Shown: positions 12,783 through 22,948 of the stretch, in pieces | How the letters are laid out: each line of letters opens with the position of its first letter | Position numbering within the stretch: the first letter of the stretch is position 1 | NCBI GenBank assembly: GCA_037043235.1 | Contig: JAWRVZ010000039.1 | Span: 310,001-374,000, forward strand | DNA from: Rhodeus uyekii | Lineage: Eukaryota; Chordata; Actinopteri; Cypriniformes; Acheilognathidae | Reading direction: 5' to 3' | Length of the DNA stretch: 64,000 bases | Translations under genes and position numbers: made by a program | The notes under the pieces: generated by a model | What the model was told of the DNA's origin: nothing | What the model saw: only the letters and a program-made list of their open reading frames with translations | Database searches by the model: none

Positions 12783-14495
12783 AAACTTTTTATAATGGAA
12801 TTGGTTGTAGATTGTTGTCTTAATGTGCTGCTGTGCAAGTATTTGTGCAGTCATGTAATGTTCAGGTGTATGGTTTATTTGTAGCGTAAAAAGTCTCGGT
12901 TGTGCTAGTCAACTGAGCGTTTTTATGCAGATTTAATGTTTCTACTACCCGCATTCTCGCGTTTACCCCTACCAGGCTGTCATTTGCTTCACTCTCATTT
13001 GTCTGTAGCCCACAGCCTCACTCCATCAAGCTATGATTGCTTTTTGATGGCTCTGCCGTTTTATTTTTCTCTCTCTCTTGCCATTCTTCTGTCTCCCATC
13101 CCACAATTCTAAGTCGCAACCACTTCAACAAGACAGCAAATGAAAACAGTGGAAAACAAAAGCGAAGAAGAAACAGTTTTGTTCCTATTCAATGGTGAGC
13201 CAGAACAGGGGCTGCAGTTTCATTTATTTATTTATTTTTTGACGTATATGACAAAGATTCATTCTCTGTTCCTAGTCATTCACCCTTCCGATACATTTTT
13301 AGAGCAACAACCACCTGGGATTTGCTTAAAATGGGAAAAAACTTTATTAATTTGCACATGAACCAGAAAGCCTCCTCTTTTATTGTATGAGACAGAGAGT
13401 TTAAAATTGAATTTCAATGGAAATACTCACTCAAAATAGTCCAAATGCTCTTAGAGCTTCCCTGTTAATGCTTCCTGTATCAGTGAATGGCTGCTTAATG
13501 CTTCTGGTCGGGTTTGTAGACTGTGAAGGCTGAGGGACTGCAGTAGCGCAGTGGTCTGGATGTTTGCAGCATTAGACTCTGTATCACACAGCAGAGGAGA
13601 GGAGAGGAGTCTGGTTTGACAAGCTCTGCCTCAGGCTGTAAATCTCTGCTCTTTATGTTCTGGGGAAAAAACAAACCTTTTCAGAGCAGCTCAGAAAAAC
13701 CAACACTGTCCATCGGTGTCCATCGAACCCATTGTGGGATTTGCTTTACTCAGTTCAGCACCCCTTCTCTCACTTTCTCTGGTTCCTCAAACCTGAATAC
13801 TTTTACGTTGCAGGATGCAGATTGCATGGACTTTTGTGAATTCTGAGATGTGAATTTTGCACATCTGTCTCTAACAGAATGATTTAATGTCATATATCTT
13901 ATGTGGGTATCTATCATGTGCAAACCTTTTTGGGTTCTAAGCACTTATTGAAAAAGGTTTTCTAAGGATATAAAATACTTTAAATTATAATGCATTTAAT
14001 GCACTGAAAATATTGCATGTTTTAATATTTGACAATATACTGTATTTATGATTTAAAAGTACATTTGTTACCAGCATGCTCTTCTTTAAAGTCTTTTTTA
14101 TTTGCTGTTGTTCATAAGCTGATTGAATAGTTGTATGTTATATTTCAATAAGTTGTACTGTATCTTTCAACATTTTGCCTGGTAGTAAATATCCTCTAGG
14201 CATCTTTGTTAGTTGAGGGGAACAAGTGCACCGCCTGTTACACAAGACTCTCCATGGAAGTACAACTAGAACCAGACAGGTATTAATCAGATTGTACTGT
14301 CTGTATAAAAGTGCACGTCTGATTCTTTGTTTTTCCTGTTTCCATCGTAAATGTATTACTTCAAAGTAAGAATAGGCATTTTTATTTGTATTTGTATCAT
14401 ATTTCTCTACTTTTCAATGCTTTTAAAACTGAGGAAAAATAGTCTGTTTAAAAAAAGGTCTCAATAATTGCCACTGTATTCTCCTTCAACAAATG
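12783..14495. other. Non-coding, nothing firm
   Basis: Mostly single-copy-like sequence. It has an AGGAG-rich run near 13592-13612 and an AT-rich stretch about 13970-14120. Open frames are at most 76 codons without domains. Confidence 0.45.
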
Positions 14496-14497
14496 TA

Positions 14498-15442
14498 CAG
14501 TAGTGACCAAAAGTGATTTTATGGACTTTTTTTATCAGATATTTTGTATGCATGTTGTGAAGTTGTGCCTGAAGTGTAAAACAAAAGTGCACATTCACAT
14601 TCCAACTTCCAATTGTATTATTTGTCATGGCGCAATGAAACATCCTGAATTGTGTGAATGTCATTTTTCTGGTGGTCATACCAAGCTTGCACTCATTATT
14701 CCCAGCATGTCATTTAATAATTATAACCAACCAAGGAGGATATTGTTGAAATGGACAATTTTAAAGCACAGTAACACCACCACCATGCATAATGTAAATT
14801 CCTGTGGCTTTTCAAGGAAGACCAGTAAGCATTTTGATAGAATTTAGATACAAAAAAATCACCTGAATCTATGTGAGACCACCTCAAAACAGCTTCTAAA
14901 GACCTGGATGAGACCTTCAACCTTCAATAAGCCAACAGCTATAAGAGGCCAAATTGAGAGGTTGTGTATCAGTAAAGAAACTATTTTTTTGTTTTATCTA
15001 TTGCAAAAAAACACCTTGTATTTGCCAAAGAGCACAAGGACTGGAGTGTGGAAGACTGGAGCAGTGTTCTACAAAATCTACAAAGTTGCTGGCACTTTAA
15101 AAATTGACAAATTAGGTTACTTGGCAATCATGCTGAACACAATGAAGCCAAGAATGGAGGATCTGTTTGGCGATCAGATGTGTATTTTCCAACATGATAA
15201 TGATCCCAGATACACCGCCCATGGTGCCCTGCTTGCCACACTCAACTTTGGGAACAAATTAAGGAGGTTTAGAAAAAAGTTAAGGGCGACACAACGTTAA
15301 TTGAATCAATTCCCAGTAGAACGAACAAGTGAGAGCCAATAAAATTACACCGTAATCATTTTTGCTTTCTGTTTTTCTATACCTTGAAATGTCATTAAAA
15401 GCAAATATTGTCAAAAATATCCATCACTTTTGGTCACTACTG
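14498..15442 (+). mobile_element. Tc1-like transposon relic, 945 bp, both ends intact
   Basis: The ends begin CAGTAGTGACCAAAAGTGAT and finish with its exact inverse, a perfect 20-bp terminal inverted repeat. TA lies outside each end (14496-14497 and 15443-15444). The length is shorter than the 1.2-1.6 kb usual for full fish Tc1 elements, so internal sequence has been lost. The interior carries a degraded plus-strand transposase (see 14908-15300). Confidence 0.85.
14908..15300 (+). pseudogene. Tc1-like transposase fragment
   Basis: A 130-codon open stretch inside the element at 14498-15442. Near its C-terminal third it contains FQHDNDPRYTA, the block around the second catalytic aspartate of Tc1/mariner (DDE) transposases. 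This is followed within a few codons by divergent sequence and a stop. The region expected to hold the third catalytic residue (SPDLNPIEH-type block) is absent, as is a recognisable paired-like DNA-binding domain. The length is well below the roughly 340 residues of a full Tc1 transposase. It is non-functional. Confidence 0.75.
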
Positions 15443-15444
15443 TA

Positions 15445-16320
15445 TAGTTAAATAGTGCAAAATAAACCAAATTAAACTAGATTTCTGTGTAGTTCTTACT
15501 GAATTTTGATCAGTTTGAAATTCGTGATTCATCAGTGTGGTCACGTCCAAGTAACTTTAAAGTAATGGTTACTGCTTGATTATGTAATGAAGGCTTATAC
15601 AAATTCCTTCATTTTCAGTTGTTTTTCATGCATCTAATTTCAGTTCAGAAACTGCCTATTTCTATGAAAGAAAAAAAAATATTCTGCTTGCAGTACGCTT
15701 GACTGAGCAATTAAGGTCTCTCTCTTTTGTTGTTTTCATGGAGTGTGTCTCATTGTGGGGCCTCCGGCATCTGTGCATCTGACCACTGTGTCATTGAAAT
15801 CACCAGGGAGGAAAGAACATCTCTGTCCTCTACATCTTTCTTTATTTATTCCATGTGCATTGGCTATGAATACAGATATTTGTAAATGAAATGATAAAAT
15901 GCTGTGTGTATGTTTGTTGGGAACAGGGCCTGTTTGGCAATGCAGTATGTGCGCAGGATCACAAGGTTGAGTGACTCCGGAAGCTAGAGAGAGGGAGGGA
16001 GAGGCAGACAAACGAGGAGGAGGAGGAGGAGAAATACGGATGAGGACCTGAAGGCTGATATACATTAATGCCTCTTGGATGAACATCTCCACAAGTTGGA
16101 CTAATTACTGTATAACTTCTGCTTGCGATCAAGGTCATGGAAACAAACCAGGAAGAAAAGAGAGCTCTGCTTCTGATTGGATGGAGGATCACTGATTTTT
16201 GTTCTCTTCCTCATGTCATCACTTACTATACAAACATTACAGTTACTATTGCTCCTAGTTAAAGGTTTGAACAAACTTCTAACCTAAGAAACATTGGTTC
16301 TGTTATACAGAAAAGATGTT
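15445..16320. other. Non-coding, nothing firm
   Basis: Mixed sequence with a GAGGAGGAGGAGG run near 16013-16032. No gene or repeat family was recognised. Confidence 0.45.
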
Positions 16321-16380
16321 TTAAAGAATATGGGTGGCCAAACAGTTGATGGGCCCCATTGACTTCCATAGTATGGGAAC
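16321..16380. repeat. Fragment of TTAA-type MITE
   Basis: GCCAAACAGTTGATGGGCCC followed by CATTGACTTCCATAGTATGG is the central part of a very abundant cyprinid palindromic MITE, recognised from memory. It belongs to the same or a closely related family as the element at 53179-53448. Confidence 0.65.
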
Positions 16381-16654
16381 AATTACTACTAAAATTACCG
16401 ACATTATTCAAGATGTCAATAAGTAGGGCTTAATTAGTCGATTAGTGCTTAAGGTAACAAACTTAAGGTAACATTTTCTTCATTAATCAATTGGTAAAAA
16501 AACAAAATATTCAAATACACAACACCTGAAGTGATCACCATGGTGTGAATGTAAAACAAATTTGTTTTTAATTGTAATGTTTGCTAACATTTCTCAAATT
16601 GTATAATAGAATATCTTAGTCTAGCAGTGTAAATCGGATGTTTCATTCACTCCT
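16381..16654. other. Non-coding, nothing recognised
   Basis: AT-rich sequence without a gene or a recognised repeat. Confidence 0.4.
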
Positions 16655-16790
16655 TAGAAATCGCCTAGCAACATTCTAGAAACACCCCTCATCAACATCC
16701 ACAAACCATATGGCAACAAGCTGAAGAACACCCTAGATTAGAACAATTGCATAGCAACACCCTGGCAACCACCCCCATCTTCCTAGCATG
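16655..16790. repeat. Degenerate CTAGCAAC-type tandem repeat, second block
   Basis: CGCCTAGCAACATTCTAGAA, GCATAGCAACACCCTGGCAA and CCACCC words recur at irregular spacing. CCTAGCAACATTCTAGA is shared exactly with the block at 11860-12060. Confidence 0.65.
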
Positions 16791-19369
16791 GTTAACATAT
16801 GGTAGAGTCATATTTAACCAGACCAGAATATAGACTTTGGGGTGGGCTCTTTTATCATGGGTCAGTTTAACAACTCAGAACTCCTTAGCTACCACATAGT
16901 GACACCATGGGTGTTTTCTAATATTGTGGCACGACACACATTTTCTTTAGAAGCTGTAAAACTGTATTTGTATCCCCATGCTCCTCTAGTGTGCTGTCCT
17001 ATTTTACAGTTGCACATCCCAGTTCTTATACTCAGAGGCTCTAAATTGTTTTGACTGATAAATTAATTTGGACCGTAAAATGAGCTGACCAAGCCTTGAG
17101 CAAATTAGGCAAGCAGAAGGGAGCTCAATATGTTCATCAAGTCTTGCTTGAGCTTTCAAGAACCATGGTATCAAGGATCGAATTGTGGCAATAAGAGGTT
17201 TGGTCTGGAAAGCAGCATCTTCTAAATCCAATTCCACACTGCCTAGATAAGCAGAGGGCCGCATCTGTGGACGTCTGGAGAGTTGCCCCTCGGTGTAAGT
17301 TTTCTGTGTTTTGAGTGAGTAGAGAAACGGGGTGCTATTCACTGCTGGCTTCTGGTTTATGACTGCATCTGATCGATATGTTTTTTTAGGTGATGCACAA
17401 TGATGGAGGGCTGGAAAGCACCTCATTTAAGAACAGAGAAAAGACTCATGGGGCGCCACAATGGACGCTCTTTGTGCTTGCTAGATTCAGAGGCAAGGGA
17501 TGATGAGGGAGGGGAAAATAAAAGGTCCTGAAAAGGAAATTAAAGAAGAAGGAAAGTTTGGCTGTGACACAATGTTTTGTGATCGTTTGATTATGTGTGT
17601 GAAAGTTATCCTCTTTTTGAAAGCTTTGTCTTTTTCACCGTATGCTTTTGCATAACTGGAACAACTTCTGTAAGCCATACATTTGTTGGTGCTTTAGAAT
17701 AAAGAATAGGGAATATTCTGGCAGTTTCTTTGCTGTGTAACCATCAAAGCAATAGGTTGCAGTTAATTGACTGACTGCCATTCATGTCACTGCTATCATC
17801 AAGGGGAAACCCATAACCGATAAAATCCATTATCTACATGCGGGACAACCGTGCACGCTTGTAACCGCTATCTGAGAGATTTATTTATCTCTTGTCATAA
17901 ATCTGTACATATGTAGCATATTACCCTTGTTTTGCTGTAAATTGACATTTAGAGTATAGTGAGAGATAAAAGAAAACCAGTACCCCCTTCAATCTCGTTC
18001 ACGGTTTTTTAAAGATTCACCACAAAAACATATTTTTCAACTGAGATGTCTTGTCTCTTTGACATATCAGTTCATTTACAGTGAAAGCAAAAAAAATACA
18101 GTATTTACATACTTTACAGACTGTCTCAGGTGCCACAGCTAACAAACATTTTAATCCCCGCTAAGACAGGCAGAGAACATGAGGACTTGCGCCTACAGTT
18201 GTACGTGGTGGTGCCTACAAATCTGATCTGAGGTCAGAAGCAGTTTTGTCGTCTGGATCGATAGCAATCGCTCAGTCAGTGGTGTATTCTACCTTTTGTA
18301 TGTCATTGGGCTGTATTCCCCCTGCTGATGGCTAAGGGAGCCAGCTGGCTGTCATGTTGATTAATGGAACAATAAAATTTACAGCCAGTGTTTACTTTAC
18401 TTTATTCTCCTCATGCGAGTCTGTTTTCAAAGTACTCCTTTTTTAAGCACTACAGTAATTCTGCTGTCCTGTTCTATTGTTGTGTTGATATGGGAGAAGT
18501 AGTGATTTGTACAAGCTGTTTCTTTTCCCTCGTCCGTATGCTGGAGAACCAGAGCTGTCTAGACTGAGCTCTGCCATGGTGGGTAGGGACTGTGTTGTGC
18601 AAAGCTCAGATGGTGCAGCTATGGACCATGTGTGGCGTTCCTTTCTACTGTGACAGACCTGATGGTGGAGAGTCGAGGTATAGAATTGTAGTTTGGGATT
18701 CAAACACGCACATTTCATAAGCTTTGCTGGATAGCCTATGAATAAGAGATTTCTGTGCTCATGAAGTAGTTAATTTTATTAAATTTTTTTTTGTACATTG
18801 GTAGATTGAATTATAATGTTCCGTTTTTTATCTGTAATTTTTTTTCTATAAAGATATTGTTAAATTGCAAGTTGAGTAAAAATGCTGATGATGTGAGCTG
18901 TGTTGAATGAAAAGTTAAAAGCTTTATTTGAAAGCAATTAGATGTGATCACATGTAAGTGAACTGAACTTTTCCTTCAATTTAGTCAACACATTCACTCT
19001 TTAGTGAATAATAATAATAATATGGAACAAGAACTTTTTTTTGTTGTTGTTGCTTTTGTTGAACTATTTTGAAAGCATACCAAGGACAAGGTGTTTCACC
19101 GAGTGAGCAAGTAATAATAATGAAATGTATAAAATGACAATACGTTCACAGAATAATACAAATAGCACAAAATAACATGCAGGCATAGTAATATACACTA
19201 AGTAGATTACATAAACAGATAAATAAAAACTGAATAAATAATATAGAAAAAAGGGGATAGCAAGAATAGCATTAACTTTTTTCTCAAAGTGTTCCAAACT
19301 CTCTAAAACCTTCTGTCCCTTTACAAACCTGATTTTAATCTAATTTTAAGAAGAATATTGTTTTTTGAA
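16791..19369. other. Non-coding, nothing firm
   Basis: Single-copy-like sequence with open frames up to 140 codons (for example 17004-17426 on the minus strand). None has a domain or convincing composition. Short AT-rich runs lie near 18770-18850 and 19000-19060. Confidence 0.4.
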
Positions 19370-19605
19370 CTTCAAATCAACATATTGAAATGATGGTGAG
19401 ACTGGAGTAATGACGTTGAAAAGCGTATGCTTTCATATATCAAAGTATAAAGCATTTATTATTTTATAATTGACAAATTGTTAAAAATATTAATTGCATT
19501 TTTGTTTAAATTAATGCAGCCTTGGTATAAGAAACTTCTTGCAAAAACAATAAAATCGTTTCACCCCTTAACCAAACTTTTGAATAGTAGTTCAGTTTAA
19601 AAGAT
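19370..19605 (+). repeat. Family R fragment (3' half and end)
   Basis: GAGACTGGAGTAATGACGTTG matches GAGACTGGAGTAATGATGCTG-like sequence in the copy at 46980-47300. It is followed by ATTAATGCAGCCTTGG and the terminal block CCAAACTTTTGAATAGTAGT. The terminal block is the inverse of the start seen at 43965-44010. Family R is an abundant AT-rich cyprinid element, probably a non-autonomous DNA transposon. Confidence 0.7.
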
Positions 19606-19734
19606 CTGAACAAACAGGACTTCCACAAACTTTACAAATGATAAAGGAGCAAAAGCTTCTATGCAGACAGCATCTGTTGCTAAGGTAGGAATTATCCATA
19701 ATATTTAAAAAGCGGGGCTTTATGTCAGGGGACT
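19606..19734. other. Short non-coding gap
   Basis: About 130 bp between a family R fragment and a SINE. Nothing was recognised. Confidence 0.4.
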
Positions 19735-19900
19735 GGGATTCTCAGAGGTTATCAAACAGTAGAGTAAGGAGCTTGCCACACCAATGTCATGGGTTCAATT
19801 CTCAGAAAAAGCAAGAATTGATTAGAATGTATTTTAAGGGACACAAATTGACAATCCAAGTAAAAACATCTGCCAAATGCAAACAGGCATATGTAGCAAT
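19735..19900 (+). mobile_element. tRNA-derived SINE (cyprinid type)
   Basis: A pol III B-box-like word GGTTCAATTCT lies at 19792-19802, followed by AAAAGCAAGAATTGATTAGAATGT and the tail ACATCTGCCAAATGCA. The same order of blocks is seen at 25678-25834 (minus strand) and 49150-49310. The family resembles HAmo-type SINEs of carps, whose 3' tail is shared with L2-like LINEs. The copy is degenerate. Confidence 0.75.
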
Positions 19901-21937
19901 ATCTGCGAATTGAAATTGTTTGCTCCCTGGAACACCCTTTGCATTGTTGAAATGATCCTCTAACAACCCCTTCAGTGATCATTAGCTGCTTTGAGTGTCT
20001 GTTTTCAAAAGCACGGTCACATTGGTCAAAGATACTCCATTTTATCTAATATGCACACAAAGAATACACAGACTTGGTCCATGGCCCATTTAGCAGAGAT
20101 GCTCTCACATCAAAAAAGTGAGCTTGGCATGTGTTTGTCTTTAAAGGTGAAGTATTCATTTTTCTTTTCTATGTATAGAATTACAACAAAAAGGATGTGT
20201 ATTATACATCCCTTAACTCTTTCTGACAGGAAGGATTCATTCAGAGACAAAAGCATGAGTTCCTCGCTGTATTCCTCTCCATTTCGTTTTATCTTCCTCA
20301 CCTAACCTCTCATTCTAGTGGCACAGCAGAGTCTATTAATCCAGTAACCTGTGACTCACTCACTTTGTCTTGTCTTTCAGTTTTGTCCATCATTATACCA
20401 TGTCTGTCTCTTTCATCTCTCTCCAGTCCCCTTTATCTGTCCCAGTGTGAAGGCTGCCCAGGTGAGGAGAGTCTGAACAGAATCTGCTGCCAGTCTGCTA
20501 ATTTATTTCGCCCTCATCAGGGCTACTATTTGGACGGGTGTTGGTCTTTCTCCACTGGTAGTTCCTCTGGCTAATGCTTGGTAGAGTGTGAATAGAAGGA
20601 AGGCTGATGGAAACTGGAGTGGTTGCTGGCTTTAATGGGAACATTTGAGGCACAGTCCAGTAAGATCTGACTCACCCTGGGCAGGCTTCCATTATATGAC
20701 CTGATCCAATCTGTGGCCGCAGAGGAGCACTGTATCCCCCCCTACAGACACACTTCATCGATTGCTGTGTCAGGGGCCATATTATACCTTACCCTCATTG
20801 AACTCTCATCGACAGGCCTTCCTCTTGTGTAGTTAGCTTACAGGATGACATTTATGCTGTAGCCGCCTGGGCACACACTGACAACCCTGTTAATGGCTAC
20901 TTTACAGATGGCATTTACTCCACCAGCCCATTAACACAGCTTGATCACATAAGGGCATAAAAAGAGCTATTGCCATTGTTTTTGGCCAACGAATTGCCTG
21001 CCTGTGGATATTTATGCTCTGATTGTCCATTTGTTAAAAGCAAAGGCTTGATGCAGCTGTCTTTTTGTCCCTTTGTCCATCAGCTTAACTGTAGTGAATT
21101 ATGTGACAGAGCTCTTAAAAAGCAGAAATGAATGCTGAAATAATAATCGGGGGCAGAGACACAGCTGTTGTGTCCAAAACATGAATATCAGCTAATATTC
21201 TCCAAATTAAATCAGCCGGGCAGACGCAGCATAATGCCGCAGCCCATTTTCATGTATGAATATTTGACATCCCTAAACAATATAATGTGCTTGTGGGTGT
21301 CATAAGCCAGAAATGATACTTGCGATTACACAAGACATTTAAATCACATTGGCCTTCATTAAAAAACAAAAAACAAATATCGAAAACCTAGTTAAGCTGC
21401 TTTGCTGTCTAGTGACTACATAAATGTGTATACATATGCAGCAACTCCACTAACTCTCACAAGCCACAAATTGTACTCTAGAGTTGATGATTAACCTGCG
21501 AATGCATAGCACAAATAAATATTATGTATTATAAATATTATATATGTATTTACATGCTGTGTAGATACTTTCTGTTCTTTGAGACAGAAAAGGTTTATTT
21601 AGAAACATAAAAATATGAAACATTGTCTCATCAGCGGCAATTTACAAATGTGTGAATAATTTTTAGATGCTATTTCTACTTACTGTAAATTGTGGCAGAT
21701 ATTGCTTTCTTTTCAGTGTATTGTAGTATATTGTAAACAATGCAATAATGATTTATCATAAATGGATGTTGCTTAATTGGGACAATTCTTGCCCTAGTCC
21801 CTAAAGTCCTCCCCTACACATATCATAGACCCCAAGCTGCTATTTGATAGGAAAAGGGAGAACAATGAGTAGAGAAAATGACAGATTGGAACTCAGGTCA
21901 CGTCAAAAGCTAACACTGGCTGCCTGAAGCTCCCCAA
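19901..21937. other. Non-coding; candidate conserved block 20.7-21.35 kb
   Basis: No gene could be supported. At 20390-20475 a pyrimidine-rich tract ending in CTCTCCAG and a downstream CCCAGGTGAGG could be read as a tiny exon, but this is weak. The block 20690-21350 is repeat-free with balanced composition and homeobox-type words such as GCTAATAT and TAATAATC. It is the best-looking candidate here for conserved non-coding DNA, although this cannot be tested from one sequence. Confidence 0.35.
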
Positions 21938-21957
21938 TATACTAGGCCACTCCAAAG
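21938..21957 (-). mobile_element. Left stub of Tdr1-like Tc1 relic interrupted by SINE
   Basis: CTAGGCCACTCCAAAGT matches the Tdr1-like Tc1 consensus known from zebrafish. CCACTCCAAAGT is also present in the second copy of this family at 34567-34580. The sequence resumes after the SINE at 22323 with AAAGTC and continues colinearly through GTTTTTCTTCAGCCATTC. Confidence 0.6.
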
Positions 21958-22322
21958 TATAGTGACGGGGACACTGTACTGAAATGAGCACCGTCATTCG
22001 GATGAGACGTTAAACCGAGGTCCTGACTCTCTGTGGTCATTAAAAATCCCAGGATGTCTTTCGCAAGAGTAGGGGTGTAACCCCGGCATTCTGGCCAAAT
22101 ATGTCCATCATGGCTGCCTAACCATCCCCTTTCTCTGATTGGCTGCATCATCACTCTGTCTCCTCTCCACCAATAAAGCTAGTTTGTGGTGAGCGTTCTG
22201 GCGCAATATGGCTGCCGTCGCATCATCCAGGTGGATGCTGCACTCTAGTGGCGGTTGAGGAGATTCCCCTTCCATGTAAAGCGACTTTGAGAGACTTTGA
22301 TAAAGCGCTATATAAATGTAAT
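21958..22322 (+). mobile_element. V-SINE/CR1-tail type retroelement
   Basis: GGATGAGACGTTAAACCGAG, a CATTAAAAATCCCAGGATG block, GCGCAATATGGCTGCCG and the 3' end AAAGCGCTATATAAATGTAA are characteristic blocks of a widespread vertebrate SINE (HE1/V-SINE style) with a CR1- or L2-like tail. It is well preserved and appears 5' truncated. It sits inside a Tc1 relic, and AAAGT occurs on both sides, consistent with a short target duplication. Confidence 0.75.
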
Positions 22323-22912
22323 AATGAATTAAAGTCTATATATTGTTTTTCTTCAGCCATTCAGAGGTGGACTTGCTGGTGTGTTTTGGATCATTGTCCT
22401 GCTGCAGAACTCAAGTTCACTTCAGCTTGAGGTTATGAACTGGACATGGGCTGGACATTCTCCTTCAAGATTTTTTGGTAGACAGCAGAATTCATGGTTC
22501 CATTTATCACAGCAATTCTTCCAGGTCCTGAAGCACAAAACAGCCACAGACCATCACACTACCACCACCACATTTTACTGTTGATGTGATGGTGTGTGGT
22601 GTGGTATGATGCTCTTTTTCTGAAATGCTCTTTTTCAAATGTTGTGCCAGATGTAATGGGATGTAATGACACACACCTTCTAGAAAGTTCAACTTTTGTC
22701 TTGTCAGTTCACAGAGTATTTTCCCTATGGTCTTGTTTTCAAGATGTTTTCTGACAAAAATTAGACTAACCTTAATGTTCTTTTTACTCAGCAGTGGTTT
22801 TCGTCTTGGAACTCTGCCATGCAGTCATGCACACTGAACTTTACTGAAGTAAGTGAGGCCAACAGTTCTTTGGATGTGGTTGTGGGGTCTTTTGTGACCT
22901 CTTGAAAGAGTC
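22323..22912 (-). mobile_element. Tdr1-like Tc1 relic, central part
   Basis: This is colinear with the central part of the Tdr1-like fish Tc1 element, with the transposase on the minus strand. Readable landmarks are GGTGGACTTGCTGGTGTG, GATCATTGTCCTGCTGCAGA, GGTAGACAGCAGAATTCATG and CAGCAGTGGTTTTCGTCTTG. In minus orientation they encode the DDE core of the transposase (the QQDN-type region is degraded). The copy has lost both ends and runs into a TG/GATG simple repeat at about 22914-22946. A second copy at 34142-34612 overlaps it only by the GGTGGACTTGCTGGTG segment. Confidence 0.8.
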
Positions 22913-22913
22913 A

Positions 22914-22948
22914 CGTGTGTGTGTGTGTATGGATGGATGGATGGATTT
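22914..22948. repeat. (TG)n(GATG)n microsatellite
   Basis: A GTGTGTGTGTGTGTAT run is followed by GGATGGATGGATGGAT. It directly abuts the truncated end of the Tc1 relic. Confidence 0.9.

Noticed and set aside
17004..17426. 140-codon minus-strand frame, among the longest in the window
   Set aside because: No domain and no start or splice context. Its length is compatible with chance in 64 kb read in six frames.
19735..19900. tRNA gene suggested by a B-box-like word
   Set aside because: It lacks a cloverleaf. The downstream blocks and tail match a SINE family with other copies in the window.
20390..20475. Possible micro-exon between CTCTCCAG and CCCAGGTGAGG
   Set aside because: Only splice-like words support it. 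They are common in pyrimidine-rich sequence, and no coding content can be judged in 35-60 bp.
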